Source: Przewalskia tangutica (Eukaryota > Streptophyta > Magnoliopsida > Solanales > Solanaceae). From it: 64,000 nucleotides of DNA. The translations under genes and the position numbers were made by a program. A model generated the notes under the pieces. That model worked only from the letters and a program-made list of their open reading frames with translations. It searched no databases and was not told the origin of the DNA. The stretch covers positions 82,231,093 to 82,295,092 of the forward strand of contig CM056724.1 of NCBI GenBank assembly GCA_029844215.1, written 5' to 3'. Numbering within the stretch: the stretch's first letter is position 1; the number at the start of each line of letters is the position of its first letter. This document shows, one piece after another, positions 1 to 11,175 of the stretch.

Positions 1-277
1 ATGGATGCACATCCATGGAATAATATGAACAACTATTGTCATGAGAGTTGAACCCGCAATATGGATACTCAGTCCATGGAATAATAAAACAAATACTGTC
101 ACGGGAGTTGAACCTGCAACATGGATATTCAGTCCATGGAATAATATAAACAAATATTGTCATGTGAGTTGAACCCGCAACATGGATACTCAGTCCATGA
201 AATAATATAAATAAATATTATCATGGGAGTTTAACCCGCAACATGGATACTCAGTCTATGGAATAATATAAACAAAT
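1..277. repeat. about 60-bp tandem repeat, 4.6 copies
   Basis: Units start at 1, 61, 121, 182 and 243, each opening with ATGGATA(C/T)TCAGTCC-like sequence and ending near GAACCCGCAAC. The array probably continues upstream of the window. It lies in the left LTR of TE1. Confidence 0.85.
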
Positions 278-972
278 AGAATGAACTATGATTTTAGAAA
301 ACCCAAAGTACTATCAAATAGAATAGGTATAACAACTTCCATTTTAGAAACCCAAAGTACTATCAATAGAATAGATATAACAACTTCTATTTTATAAAAT
401 CCAAAGTACTATCAAGGAAATATAGCATTAAGGAATATGATCCACTCACTTTATAAAAAGGAATCATGCTAGAAGAAGAAAGGATAGTTCACATACCTTA
501 TTGACGATCTAATCAACTCTACAATCTAGGATACGTCTCAAAGTACTTCAACCTATAACAACAATAACACGTATATCAACACGTGCTTACTAAAGTAGGT
601 TAATACCAAGTAAAGGTTCTCATTTTTCTATGGAAATTTGGGTAGCACTTCCCCTATATATACGTACTTTTCCACCTTTCAAGAAGGCCTAAATTCACCA
701 AAAACCAAGCACCAATTAAGGGCATAACCAAACAACAACCAAATGGGATTACACGCCTACTTTACGTGTAAAATTCAGCCCCTTAATCCACCAAAACAAT
801 CCATAAAAATCAGTCCAATATCCAACAACAACGAGGGTACAATGTGAAGCCTTTTAACACCTTTCTACACCCTTAATCTCTTAGGAATTTCATTAGCAAT
901 TTACCACATTAAACATACATAATGACCACCAAATTTCCAGCATATTACACGCCCAACACAGCCCCTTAAAAC
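278..972 (-). repeat. TE1 left LTR, first visible part
   Basis: AT-rich LTR sequence with no gene. It aligns by eye with the right LTR around 7200-8330: shared blocks include the GATCC(A/G)CTCA stretch, CATACCT(T/C)ATTGA and the GGAAATTTGGGTAGCACTTCC block. It is interrupted after 972 by a solo LTR and resumes at 2745. Confidence 0.7.
968..972. repeat. target-site duplication AAAAC (left)
   Basis: AAAAC directly precedes the TGTCACGACC terminus of the solo LTR and is repeated at 2745-2749 directly after its AACA end. Confidence 0.85.
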
Positions 973-1656
973 TGTCACGACCCGACCTCGGGCCCGCGAC
1001 TGGTGCCTTACCCCGGGCACCCTAGTGATACTACATCAGAGAAAAATCAGCGGAAGTAAAAACTTAAAGACATGAAACAATATGAAATAAGAAACAGACT
1101 AACCAAAACAGTCACCTTTCTGCATATATATAAACCAACGAACAGTTACATCCTTTACAAACCCTGCCCACAACAGTACTACAGACCTCTAAGGGTTTTT
1201 ATAACAACTACGACGGGACAGGGCCCCGCCATACCCCTGAATGTACAAGAACCTACAATCTCAGGGAATCATACCAAAAGATAAGCCTCCGGAGAAACGG
1301 AGCTTCCCAAAACGCTGAACTGTGATCCTATGAGCGAGGATCAACAACCGGTGTACCTCTCTCTACCTGCGACATGAACGCAGCCCCCCGAAGGAGGTCA
1401 GTACAACATGTACCAAGTATGTGAAACTGAAAATACTGTAATGAAATCATAATAGTCTATATAAAACAGGAGACATATATGATAACCAAACTACAATACA
1501 CCATATATAAACAGTCATGTCAAGTCAGGGACTCACGCCCTCAAAGTCATCACTCATGCTCGTGGAACTCCTTCCTCACTGCCGGCAGTCTATGACATAA
1601 ATCATACTCATGTGATGCGCCCGTGGCATCTTACCTCACTGTCGACGTACACATAT

Positions 1657-1659
1657 ACA

Positions 1660-1691
<32 letters not shown>
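1657..1691. repeat. (TA)n microsatellite
   Basis: Nearly pure TA dinucleotide run within the solo LTR. Confidence 0.9.
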
Positions 1692-2060
1692 CATGCCCCC
1701 GGCATCCCTCCTCGTGGGTACATGTCTTCATGGGGAGCTAGTCCCTGGAGTAATAATCGTACATAACGTGCCCCCGGAATCCCTCATCGTAGGTACAGGT
1801 CTTCATGGGGAGCTAGCCCATGGAGTAATAATATAACATGTCCTCGGAATCCCTCATCGTAGGTACATGTGTTCATGGGGAGCTAGCCCATGGAGTAAAA
1901 TATAACATGGTCGCATGCCCCAGAATCCCTCATCGTATAAGCATGGCCATGAGGTAATAAAACGTCCGGGCATCTAACCCGCATCCTGGTCGCATGCCCC
2001 GGCATCCCTCATCGTATAAGCATGGCCAAGATCGATGAAAATGGAAGCATACCCGTGGCA
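1692..2060. repeat. about 70-bp tandem array in solo LTR
   Basis: Three good units, starting near 1692, 1768 and 1837, share CCCTCATCGTAGGTACA and CATGGGGAGCTAG. Two degenerate units follow (CATGCCCC...CCCTCATCGTATAAGC). The array occupies the LTR position that carries other tandem arrays in sister LTRs. Confidence 0.8.
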
Positions 2061-2744
2061 TCCTCCGTCACTGCCGGTACGTCCAAGTAAATTCACAACA
2101 AGTCAGCCGGCCCTCCAACTGAGAGGCGCGGTAACATAGTAATACCACCAAAGGCTATCACAACTAGCATAGACAAGTTTAACATACTCTTAGACTTTCA
2201 TTTTATGACAACAAATCCGGGTTTTTAACCCCAAGGTACTACATACTTAAATTCTTTCAACAAGATCCATTTCTTTTACAAAGGTCACACGATACCCGTA
2301 GTATCAAAATAGAGTAACTATCATTTTAAGTAAACCAAATCACTTCTCCTTTTAAATTCAAGTTACCATTTTAAATCCAATAATAAAACCATTCTTTTGT
2401 TTTCATAAAGTCGTTATAACTAACATCCCATAAAGCTATCATAACACTTTATGTTTTAAACCAACCAAGGACAACTACTCTCATTTCCGAAATCAAGATA
2501 ACTTTATTCTTTTAAAGACCAAGTACTCATTACTCACGAATGAGGTTTCAAAACTTTTTAACACATTTCAAGTTCTTAACATTTCATAACAAGTCACTTA
2601 ACTTTAGAATCAAGTCAAGGACACAAAAAGGAAATCAAACTTCTTTAACACACGTGCGTCTACCGCACTATATATTTCACAAATAATCATGCTCAAGAGG
2701 ATAGGAAGAATCACATACATACCCTGGAACTACGGGGTGTAACA

Positions 2745-3403
2745 AAAACAGTACGATAATATCCAACAGTTTCATAGAATACACGACTAACAACCCCAAT
2801 ACGTTAACCCTTTCCTTAATTCATTATATTCCAATTCAAGTTCCAACACTTCTATATATGACATATCAACTTATCAACAACCATATTACTTCATTATAAC
2901 ATGCAATAGATGAAGATACTAATGACAATAACCAACGAATTCCAACAATACCCAAAACTGTCCAATTTCGGCCCTAGCACCAAAAATTGTCCAACACTTT
3001 TTATTCTTCATTATTCTTAATACAAGTTCATATATACATTATAACAACATGTAATATCCAATTACTTCAAGAGTAAGAAGACTTCTTACCATTAAAATAG
3101 CCCAAAAACACTAAAACAGTCCACTCGTTATTGGTCCACAGTTTCTTCTTAGCTCCATTTCTTCAAGTTCCAATCACACACGTGTATCTATTACAACCTT
3201 GTACTCATCTTCCCTTCACGTTTTACCTCCAAAAAGTTGAAGAACAAGCCTAGGGTTTCAAGAAAATCATTGGCCAAAACCATGAGCCACAAGTCCTTGG
3301 AGTATGATCTTGACTTAATACTTAATTAGGGAGCTAAATCTTGTAGCAACAAGTTAAACTCGGAAGAAGAAATGATCTTTCCCTACAAATCTTAGTAAGG
3401 GCC

Positions 3404-3435
<32 letters not shown>

Positions 3436-3833
3436 AAATGTTTTGAGAATGAGATATTTTCCAAGTCTTCCAAGGACCTTCCATATATAATATCTAAGTG
3501 TAATTGCAAGACAAGTGGGAGGGATACGTGTCGCTCTCTCATTGGTCACAAATTTATTCACAAAATATATCTACACTTCCAAAATATCTAAAATTTCGAA
3601 GGTCCCGCGAAATTGTGAAATTTTTGACGGGCCCCATATTATTAGATCCAATACTCCATAATCATATACTAATCCCACAAATCAAATTTGAGAAGCTAAT
3701 TCCAAGTTAATAAATTTTTCTCTTCACATTTATCCGAGAATTTCTCGGATAAATTTTCTTTCTTTTTAAAATTCAAATCTTATTTTCTTAAGTGCGTTCT
3801 CATATATTTACCTTGGAAATACGGGGTGTAACA
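2745..3833 (-). repeat. TE1 left LTR, second part
   Basis: Resumes after the solo LTR with the duplicated AAAAC and ends ACGGGGTGTAACA. It is nearly identical to 9568-10415. It contains a GA microsatellite (about 3405-3432) and a TATATAAT-like segment (3483-3491), probably the minus-strand promoter. It contains no gene. Confidence 0.75.
3405..3432. repeat. (GA)n microsatellite
   Basis: Pure GA run. A shorter, interrupted version sits at 10222-10250 in the duplicated LTR fragment. Confidence 0.9.
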
Positions 3834-3868
3834 TCCTTCCCCCCTTAGACACATTTGTCCCGAATGTT
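3834..3868 (-). promoter_or_regulatory. TE1 polypurine tract and imperfect hairpin
   Basis: On the minus strand a purine tract (AAGGGGGGAAGGA, 3834-3846) abuts the LTR and should prime plus-strand synthesis. Just 5' of it is a degraded form of the family hairpin: the arm CGAATGTT (3861-3868) and a mismatched partner CACATTTG (3850-3857). Confidence 0.75.
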
Positions 3869-4930
3869 CACAACATGTTTCAAGCTAAATAGATTCGGCA
3901 TAGTCTCCTTTACTATACCTATCAACCTATTCCACCAAACCAACAATGCCACCCACGACCATAATATAACATATGTATATACACTAATCGAAAGCCAAAA
4001 TAAGGAACCGAATTACCTGTAGGCGTAAGGAATAAGTGGAGATACTTTCTCTTCATATCATTTCTTCTTCCCACGTCATTTCTTCCCTATTGTTATTCCG
4101 CCACAACACCTTGACGGAAGACATATCCTTAATACGTAACCTTCTCACCTGGCGATCAAGTATGTCCATAGGACTTTCCTTATAATCTTATTCTGTAATC
4201 CCACAATATTCAGAATACACAAATGGACCTTCCATATGATGTCCCTTTCTCCTAATACTCGAAGGTTGCAGTCCTTTCCAAAATGGGATCTTCAGACATT
4301 CCTTTCTCTTCCCGTACTAGGGATGACCCTGCCGTATTCTAAGTCATAGGGCTATCACTACCAGAATCCTTCAGTCAGACTCCCACTCAACTAACTGATG
4401 TGTTCCCTCGTGTCAACTTCTCTTCTTCGTCCTCACATTAGTCAAACTACTGGTTGGTGAATGATCCTATTGTCTACCTAGTTTTGTTTACTAACTGGTG
4501 TAAACTCTAATACTAGTAGTATCTAAATCACGAACACTTATGGACAATGTTACTGAATCTAAGATGTGTGTATCATCACAGTTAACTCTTCTCGTGGTCT
4601 AAAATGGATCTCTCTCCTATCACAAAGTATTTCTCACACTATCTTTCTGCTCATTACAGGTTCGTCACCTTTGGCCGAAGTATTCCTACTGTACCTCCTC
4701 TACTATCGGTCTTACACTGTTATGTGTTATTTACACCTGGTGGAACCTACCTAACTATAGTCCTATTCACATTATCATCCCTGTCAAAATCCTTCATTTT
4801 ACTCATTACTAAACAAAAATATTTCTACCTCTGATGGTCCTATCAACTCACATTCTACTAGCAACAAGGGGAACATATACGTTAGGGTGGAATCTGAATC
4901 TATCAATGCATGTATGACTCGAAAGGATAA
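3869..4930 (-). other. TE1 internal region between gag and PPT
   Basis: About 1.06 kb without a convincing gene. The short open frames on either strand resemble nothing and are probably chance. I do not clearly see the conserved block present here in TE2-TE6. Confidence 0.5.
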
Positions 4931-5560
4931 AAAATATACCTGTAACCCCAATCGATGATGCCTTTTGATCCTGCCTGGTAGTCACAACATATATACGGTT
5001 TGAAGGACCGCAAAAACTATAAACTCTACCACGACCTCTGCCACGACTGGTTGACATCTGAATACCCCGCCCTGTGGGGCGCATAACTATAGAAGATGTC
5101 GATCCAACAACTGACCCTATAGGCTAAGCCATACTACCCGTGCCATCTCTATACGGACACTCCCTCCTCAAATGGCCCTGACAGCTGCAATGATAACAGG
5201 CTCCCGGAGCAGAACGACACTTCCTAAAATGGGACCTACCACATCGAACACACAGAGGCAAAGGTGGCCTCGATTGACTAGGACCCCTGTTCCTCTGAAA
5301 ACCTGGAGCCCTGGAGTTATGAACGGCTCTTAAATACCTCGTGTGGTCCAATCTCCCACCTGCGAACTGTGGGGGTGTGTTATGTGTAGGCTGCAATGAA
5401 TATCTCACCCGATGCTAAGGCTACTCGCCCAGAAACTCACCGGGATAACTAACCGGTCTAGCCCTCTTACGCTGGTTTCTGCATTGGCCCTCTACCCCCT
5501 GTATACATGCCTGTCCGACCGAATAAACCACTGCTGACAAGTCTGCATCACCACCAGCCT
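4931..5560 (-). pseudogene. TE1 gag C-terminal region with CCHC zinc knuckle
   Basis: Remnant of a retrotransposon nucleocapsid-type Gag read on the minus strand. One open segment (5408-5124) carries a Gln/Pro/Arg-rich linker, a CxxC pre-knuckle (CVRCGRSHFRKC) and the knuckle CYHCSCQGHLRREC (C-x2-C-x4-H-x4-C), which would bind RNA. A stop separates it from a C-terminal segment (5084-4931) with the RGRGRGRV and GGPSNR-like tail shared with TE4 (48960-49010). Upstream, 5409-5560 matches TE4 gag around GQRGNQRKRARP in broken frames. The large N-terminal Gag domain seen in TE2 is not recognisable, so this subfamily has a shortened gag. It is non-functional as read. Confidence 0.75.
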
Positions 5561-5920
5561 AGTCAGTAATAGAATTGTGTCCCTCATGGCTCTATATTTT
5601 GCCCCAAATAAATATGTCTGCATAGATGTACATCATCATTATACCAACTCTACAACAATTTTACCAACCTAGATACTAAGTCCAAATATTTCCTTTCTGT
5701 GCCGCTGTCGCTTTCTCATAGCTGCAATCACAAAAATATGTTAGGGAGGGACTACCCTAACCACACAGCTCTATCGCACGATCTTGGAGTAAGAAGAATA
5801 TAAATCAATCCTAAATATACTATAGCCTCCTGTTTATGGGTGTGGTGCACAACACACCGATAACCAATACTCTCATCGCACACGGCCTCAGACATTCCGA
5901 GACTAATCGCTCGATACCAC
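5561..5920 (-). other. TE1 leader and tRNA-Met-type PBS
   Basis: Untranslated leader on the minus strand. The PBS is at 5912-5920 (minus-strand GTGGTATCG), against the canonical TGGTATCAGAGC seen in TE2. The leader is homologous to other family leaders (ATCCTAAAT, GATTATTGGTGTGGTGCACAACAC-type block). Confidence 0.7.
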
Positions 5921-6459
5921 TGTCATGACCAACCTCAGCCCGCGATCGTGCCCTACTTGGGAACCCTTCTACCCATACAACACAAGTAACCCGCGGAAGC
6001 TAAATAACACTCATTATTTTTCTTTGCAAAGGCAAAGCCGGCAAGGCTGCCATAATATATAACACCCGAATGGGACTACAACTGTACAAAAATATAAATA
6101 CAACTCACGCAAGTCCAACCCACATATGAATACATGCACTTAAGAGTTTGGACAAGAAATCGTGACGGACAAGGCTCCGCCGCACTTCAATATACATAGC
6201 CATAATGGAAGACTGTGCAAAATGACAAGCTCCTAATATCGAGCTATCCTAAAATGCCAACAAGGATCCTAAGCTTTCCTGATCACCCAACCGAGTACCT
6301 AATACTGCGGCATGAACGCAGAAGAAGGCGGTCGCATAACAAGGTACCAAGTATGTAAACATGAAGTACAGTAAACAAGATCATAACTGTACAAAAGAAT
6401 GACAGAGACAAGTATTAAAATCAAATACTAGATCCTACCGTGCCAAAATAAGAGCCAAT

Positions 6460-6620
6460 TGTACCTTGTATCACTGTACCCCTGTACCACTGTATTGTTG
6501 TATCATTGTACTACTGTATCACTGTATCGTTGTACCACTGTACTATTGTATCACTGTATTGTTGTATCACTGTACTACTATCACTGTATTGATGTACCAC
6601 TGTACTACTGTATCACAATA
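6460..6620. repeat. decamer tandem array, about 16 copies
   Basis: Ten-base unit TGTA(C/T)CACTG with variants such as TGTATTGTTG and TGTACTACTG. It produces a spurious Tyr/His/Cys-rich open frame. Confidence 0.9.
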
Positions 6621-6720
6621 CCTTTTTAAAATAAGATTCAACCGTGCCCACGATACTTCCTTTTAAAATGAGAGTCATGTCAAAATTAAGAACGTCTGTC
6701 CAAATAAACAAATATTGTTA

Positions 6721-7126
6721 TGCGAGGTATGACATGTCCCGACCCATTCTGGGACTCGGTGTAACGCTCTATAAGTCATGCAAGGTACGACATGTCCCAG
6801 TCCATTCTAGGACTCGGTGTAACGCTCTATAAGTCATGCAAGGTACGACATGTCCCGACCCATTCTGGGACTCGATGTAACACTCTATAAGTCATGCAAG
6901 GTACGACATGTCCCATCTCATTTTGGGACTCGGTGTAACGCTCTATAAGTCATGCAAGGTACGATATGTCCCGACCCATTCTGGAACTCGGTGTAACGCT
7001 CTATAAGTCATGCAAGGTACGACACGTCCCTTGCCCATTCTGGGACTCGGTGTAATGTGCTATAAGTCAAATAAGGTACGACATATTCCGGCCCATTCTG
7101 GGACTCCATGTAAATATAAAGGACTG
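6721..7126. repeat. 58-bp tandem array, 7 copies
   Basis: Units begin at 6721, 6779, 6837, 6895, 6953, 7011 and 7069. Each contains GACATGTCCC, CCATTCTGGGACTCGGTGTA and CTATAAGTCA-type segments; the last copy is degenerate. It sits at the LTR tandem-array position. Confidence 0.92.
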
Positions 7127-9489
7127 TACACCTATAGCTATCACAAGCAACTATGTACAATTTAAATTATTTTTGACTCTCATTAACACAATTAGAATGA
7201 ACTATCTTTTTAGAAAAACTCAAGGCATTATTAAACGAATAGGTAAACAATTTTCCTTTATAAAACCCAAAGTACTATCAAGGGAAAATATCATTAAGGA
7301 TTAGGATCCGCTCAGTTTATAAAGATCAAGTCAAGTATAGGATTCACTCGTCGTTTGTACCAACTCGATAATCTAATTCGTCTCGCTCCTCTGGCTAACA
7401 TTATGAAAACATTTGCATGGTGATAACGGATCCGAGTTTCCAAATTAATCCATTTTATGAGCCATTATGTTATATATTAATAATGATCTTATCTAATCAG
7501 TTGTGAACCTATAAAGTGTAAAACGAACTGGTTATATCTTAGCTTCTATGCAGATGGAAAATTCTACTCATTTCAATATAATAGATTGTCAATTCTTTTT
7601 TTTAACGCTGCAATGGCTTATTCAATACATTTTCCCGTTAGTGTTGTAACTTCGCAAGATCAACTCTACTCCAATGTTTACTAAAAGCTCTTACCAACAT
7701 CTCCCATAAGACTTGGTAAGGACTTAGGAATAATTTAGACATGTCTTTAGCATAGAATCAATAACAAGAATACTCCTTAATTTCTAAGAGTATAATAACT
7801 TTTGGAGAAATACCACATTTATGGTTCACACGAAGAACATGCCAAAAGAGAGAAGTAAGAGGTTCACATACCTCATTGATGACTAACCAACACGACAAGT
7901 AGAATACGCCCCGAATAGGTACTTCAACCTTATCGGTTATTCCACACGCCAAGTAGAATATGCAACAAGTAGTACTTCAACCTATAACAACAATAATACT
8001 TCTATCAACTTCATAGTATAAGACTTATACCAAGTAATGGTCCTCTTATTCTACGGAAATTTGGGTAGCACTTCCCCCGTTTATATGTACTTTTCCACAT
8101 TTTCCAAGGCCCAAATTCAACAACAATCGAGCCACGCTTAAGGGCACAACCCACAGTTAACCAAAAGGTATTATATGCCTACTTGACGTGTACAATTCTG
8201 CCCCACAATCACATAAAAATAGTCCACAATTTAATCAACATTAAGGATACAATGTGAAGCCTTTAACACCCTTATTCCTTAGGACTTTCATTAGCAACTT
8301 TACCACATTAATCATACATGTTGGTGGCTGATTTTTCAGCATAATAGCACCTCAAAACAGTCCATAAAATGACACAACAACGTCTAACAGTTTTTGGGCA
8401 GTTTTCGGCCAACAAGAACTTCAACAATCCAAAGCCCTTTTCCATAATTCTTTATAATCCAATTCACATTTCAACACTTATATATACTCCATATCACATA
8501 TCAACAACAATATTACTTCATTTTAACATGCGACACGTGTAAATAACAACAACAATAACCAACGAATTCAATGTCGCACAGAATACCACTCTCGGCCAAG
8601 ACACCCTAAAATGGTCCAAACACTTTTTATTCTTAATTATTTTTAGCACAAGCTCATCTATACATTATAACAACATGTTATATCCAATTTCTTCAAGAGA
8701 AGGAAGAATTTTACCTTTCATTTTAGCCCAAAAACGTCTGAAATAGTCCGCAAGGTTTTGTTTCGCAGTTTTCGTTTCACTCCACTTCTTCAAGTTCCAA
8801 TCACACACAAGCATCCACCACAAGCTTATAACCAACTTCACTTCACGTTTCCCTTCCAAAAAGTCGATGAACAAACCTAGGATTTCACCTAATCTTTCGG
8901 CCAACACACAAAATTGGAGGATCTTGGAGAGTTAACTTGTCTTAGAACTTGATTAGGGCTCTTAATATTGAAAAATATTCAACACTTATTTTGGAAAATC
9001 CTTGGAGAATTTCGAGATTCAAGCTAAGGAGAAGAGAGAGATGAGAGCTCATTTGTCAAAGTGTAGAATGATCAAAGTCTTGCAAGACTTGGATATGTAT
9101 AGCCAAGTGGAGTGGGACCCATTGTCCACTTGTCCCCAAGTCTCAAAATATCTAAATATGTAGTCATCCTTGCAAGACAAGTGGAGGGGTGACACATGTC
9201 ACCCTTATATTGGTCCAAAATATTATAATTTTCGACCCCCCCCCCCCCCCCAAAAAAAATTGTGAAATTTTCGACGGACCCCATATTATCAATTCCAATA
9301 CTTCATAATCCAATACTACGTCCATAAATCCTATTAGAAGTATTAAACTCAAAGTTAATAATTTTTCCGTCGTCACATTTTTCCGAAATTTTCCTTAAGA
9401 AAATGTAATAATTCTTTCCTTCTAAAATTCAAATCTTAAATCCTTAATCACGTTCTCAATTAGTAGTCATGGTATTACGAGGTGTAACA

Positions 9490-10415
9490 AACAATTTACC
9501 ACCTTAAACATACATAATGACCACCATATTTCCAGCATATTACACGCCCAACACAACCCCTTAAAATAGTATGATAATATCCAACAGTTTCATAGAATAC
9601 ACGACTAACAACCCCAATACGTTAACCCTTTCCTTAATCCATTATATTCCAATTCAAGTTCCAACACTTATATATATGACATATCAACTTATCAACAACC
9701 ATATTACTTCATTATAACATGCAATAGATGAAGATAATAACGACAATAACCAATGAATTCCAACAATACCCAAAATTGTCCAATTTCGGCCCTAGCCCTA
9801 AAAATTGTCCAAACACTTTTTATTCTTCATTCTTCTTAATAAAAGTTCATCTAAACATTATAACAACATGTAATATCCAATTACTTCAAGATGAAGAAGA
9901 ATTCTTACCATTAAAATAGCCCAAAAACGCTAAAACAGTCCACTCGTTATTGGTCCACAGTTTCTTCTTAGCTCCATTTCTTCAAGTTCCAATCACACAC
10001 GTGTATCTATTACAACCTTGTACCCATCTTCCTTTTACGTTTTACCTCCAAAAAGTTGAAGAACAAGCCTAGGATTTCAAGAAAATCATTGGCCAAAATC
10101 GTGAGCCACAAGTCCTTGGAGTATGATCTTGACTTAATACTTAATTAGGGAGATAAATCTTGTAGCAACAAGTTAAACTCGGAAGAAGAAATGATCTTGC
10201 CCTACAAATCTTAGCAAGGGCCGAGAGAGAGAAAGAGAGAGAAGGAGAGAAAATGTTTTGAGAATGAGATATTTTTCAAGTCTTCCAAGGACCTTCCATA
10301 TATAATATCTAAGTGTAATTGCAAGACAAGTGGGAGGGACACGTGTCGCTCTCTCATTGGTCACAAATTTATTCACAAACTATCTCTACACTTCCAAAAT
10401 ATCTAAAATTTCGAA
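9490..10415 (-). repeat. LTR fragment nearly identical to TE1 left LTR
   Basis: From AATTTACCAC to AAATTTCGAA this matches 897-972 joined to 2745-3598, without the solo LTR. It begins directly after the TE1 right LTR and ends at the first base of the pararetroviral inverted repeat. It is either part of an older LTR into which TE1 inserted or a duplicated segment. It contains no gene. Confidence 0.75.
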
Positions 10416-10851
10416 TAAGTTAGTTTCTATGCTTATGCTTTTAATAAGTAGGATTTCTATGATTATGGTATTACAATTCTGAAAAAGGTTATAGATTTAT
10501 TTAACCCAAAAATAAAAATGGATAAAGACTTCCATCTAAGCTTACTGATGATACTCGTCAGTATAATACTCGCATACTATTACTTTAAATTTTCCTGGGG
10601 ATCTTTTCCTCACCTAACAATCCTGAAGAGGGAAGAACGTCGGTGGTATTTTCATTATTACTGTTATTATTGCGGAATATAAAGTAATAGTATGCGAGTA
10701 TTATACTGACGAGTATCATCAGTAAGCTTAGATGGAAGTCTTTATCCATTTTTATTTTTGGGTTAAATCAATCTATAACCTTTTTCAGAATTGTAATACC
10801 ATAATCATAGAAATCCTACTTATTAAAAACATAAGCATAGAAACTAACTTA
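10416..10851. repeat. 172-bp inverted repeat with 92-bp spacer
   Basis: Arms 10416-10587 and 10680-10851 are reverse complements with only a few mismatches (for example GCTTTT against AAAAAC near the outer end). The spacer is 10588-10679. A transcript through it would form a long hairpin. Confidence 0.93.
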
Positions 10852-11175
10852 ACAATAAAATCATAACAATAAAAGAATGACTGCCATTTTCTCCTTTTAT
10901 TTAGTTCTGACATTTTCCTGGGGGATCTTTTCCTCACCTAACAACCCTGAAGAGGGAAGAACGTCGGTGGTATTTTCATTATTACTGTTATTATTGCGGA
11001 ATATAAAGTAATAGTATGCGAGTATTATACTGCCGAGTATCATCAGTAAGCTTAGATGGAAGTCTTTATCCATTTTTATTTTTGGGTTAAATCAATCTAT
11101 AACCTTTTTCAGAATTGTAATACCATAATCATAGAAATCCTACTTATTAAAAGCATAAGCATAGAAACTAACTTA
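10589..11175. repeat. direct repeat of EPRV leader, about 263 bp x 2
   Basis: 10589-10851 (spacer plus right arm) recurs at 10912-11175 with very few differences. The two copies are separated by about 60 bp (10852-10911). With the left arm, the arm sequence is therefore present three times. Confidence 0.93.

Larger units (their letters stand above)
973..2744 (-). mobile_element. compact solo LTR, 1772 bp
   Basis: Starts TGTCACGACCCGA and ends CTACGGGGTGTAACA, that is TG...CA on both strands, flanked by AAAAC duplications. The sequence matches the LTRs of TE2/TE3/TE6 (tRNA-Met-element subfamily) for most of its length: the GGAAGT/CATGAAA start, the GGTACCAAGTATGTGAAACTG block, the GGCTATCACA block and the AT-rich tail with CATGCTCAAGAGGATAGGAAG. 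It then jumps almost straight to the terminus. It therefore lacks about 1.3-1.7 kb of the LTR found in its relatives, including the TATAAATA promoter segment. There is no internal region, so it is a solo LTR. It contains no gene. Confidence 0.85.
1..9489 (-). mobile_element. TE1: gag-only LTR retrotransposon, left end off window
   Basis: Ty3/gypsy-type element read on the minus strand. In genomic order it has a left LTR (window start to 972 and 2745-3833, split by a solo LTR), an internal region of about 2.1 kb (3834-5920) and a right LTR (5921-9489). The LTR terminus on the minus strand is TGTTACACCCCGTA-like. A purine tract lies inside the left LTR and a tRNA-Met-type PBS inside the right LTR. 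Only a gag remnant with a CCHC knuckle is visible internally; I see no protease, RT, RNase H or integrase. It groups with TE4 by gag and LTR ends. The two LTRs are clearly diverged by eye, more than in the other elements, so it is an old or mosaic copy. Confidence 0.75.
5921..9489 (-). repeat. TE1 right LTR, 3569 bp
   Basis: Starts TGTCATGACC and ends GGTGTAACA. It contains a decamer array, a 58-bp array, a poly-C/poly-A tract at about 9235-9258 and the AT-rich tail typical of the family. By eye it is much more diverged from the left LTR than 9490-10415 is. It contains no gene; the short frames are chance. Confidence 0.75.

Noticed and set aside
6466..6666. Tyr/His/Cys-rich open frame
   Set aside because: Pure product of the decamer tandem array; no coding signal.
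6721..7126. CRISPR-like array
   Set aside because: Units are contiguous 58-bp tandem repeats without unique spacers, in a plant LTR.
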